Program-made: the position numbers and the translations under genes
Assembly: GCA_017656295.1 (NCBI GenBank)
Contig: JACDOC010000025.1
Span: forward strand, 1 to 43,947
Length of the DNA: 43,947 bases
Direction of reading: 5' to 3'
From: Bacillus sp. (in: firmicutes)
Lineage (GTDB): Bacteria; Bacillota; Bacilli; Bacillales; JACDOC01
Notes under the pieces: generated by a model
Databases searched by the model: none
What the model saw: the letters and a program-made list of their open reading frames with translations, nothing else
What the model was told of the DNA's origin: nothing
Shown: positions 43,623 through 43,947 of the stretch, piece after piece
How positions within the stretch are numbered: the stretch's first letter is position 1
How the letters are laid out: the number at the start of each line of letters is the position of its first letter

Positions 43623-43871
43623 GTTCTACACCACACTGATTAGTAATGAGGGTTTTCTCGAACAGCCTTGGAAACATTCTTCTTTTATCGACAATATATT
43701 TAATATTTATTTACATAATCCTTTTGAATTTTTATTATTTTTTGAACAGGAAAATGAGTTTTTAAAATTAGTAGTTCCGATAATGTGGTGAAAATCTTTA
43801 AAAACATATCAAATAACACTTTAATTCACAGTAAAAATCGCTTACCAATAAACAAAAACGCTCAGAGAATG
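43623..43871. other. Upstream region of the N-demethylase operon
   Basis: Very AT-rich sequence without a gene. The operon promoter should lie here; many -10-like words occur and none can be singled out. Confidence 0.4.
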
Positions 43872-43875
43872 ATTG

Positions 43876-43947
43876 GTCTAGCCCCAAAAAAGTGGAAGTT
43901 TAAAAAACCCCGGGAGTAATTATCCTTAAAAGGAAATTGCTCCCTTT
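43876..43947. mobile_element. Possible end of an IS3-family insertion sequence
   Basis: TGGTCTAGCCCCAAAAAAGT at about 43876-43895 resembles the terminal inverted repeats of IS3-family (IS150-group) elements, which often read TGGnCTGACCCC followed by A-rich sequence. It is followed by a terminator-like hairpin, GGGAG.AATT / AATT.CTCCC (43912-43944), cut at the window edge. The transposase would lie beyond the right edge, so this cannot be confirmed here. Confidence 0.3.

Overview
The window is a stretch of Bacillaceae chromosome, from an aerobic, endospore-forming Firmicute with an AT-rich genome. The evidence is a 16S rRNA 5' end, spore proteins SspE and SspK, and a long block in the order of the Bacillus subtilis yfh-yga-perR region: yfhD, yfhE, yfhF, recX, yfhH, sspK, yfhJ, yfhP, mutY, yfhS, fabL, sspE, ygaB, ygaC, ygaD, ygaE, hemL (gsaB), ygaF (bcp), perR, ygzB, ygxA, rrn. 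The genus cannot be fixed from this sequence alone.

Layout. 1-300: start of an rrn operon on the minus strand with tandem promoters. 486-8081: conserved housekeeping and stress genes (ygxA, ygzB, perR with its own Per box, bcp, hemL, ygaE). A cobalamin adenosyltransferase, a D-2-hydroxyacid dehydrogenase and a small ion channel are set among them. 8129-13743: a five-gene peptide ABC transporter operon (ATPase, ATPase, binding protein, permease, permease). 14015-25868: the conserved yga/yfh block. It covers an ABC exporter, a nucleotide phosphatase, spore proteins, enoyl-ACP reductase, the DNA repair genes mutY and recX, and many small Bacillus-specific proteins. 25869-27420: gene-poor DNA with DnaA boxes, a structured GC-rich repeat and two short phased repeat arrays. 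27427-29700: a DesR/YvfU-like response regulator with an ABC transporter but no sensor kinase. 30079-34644: DUF3231 protein, lipoprotein nuclease, Eis-like acetyltransferase and a membrane glycosyltransferase. 34683-38725: a truncated ASCH gene, a glycerate kinase/GntP permease pair and a TipAS-type MerR regulator. 39039-43622: a flavin amine oxidase gene broken by one stop codon, a 46-residue ORF, and a three-gene operon resembling dimethylamine monooxygenase / haem-dependent N-demethylase. The right edge may contain the end of an insertion sequence.

The most unusual pattern is non-coding. At least five intergenic arrays of degenerate repeats share a period of 21 bp (about two turns of B-DNA) although their sequences differ: near 6751, 26800, 27131, 31858 and 35126. 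The large array after mutY has a 42-bp unit made of two related 21-bp halves. A second notable signal is a cluster of four perfect DnaA boxes between yfhD and the next gene. Decayed genes (amine oxidase, ASCH, DUF4177, and perhaps a universal stress protein and a small membrane-type ORF) concentrate in the right half, where synteny with B. subtilis ends.
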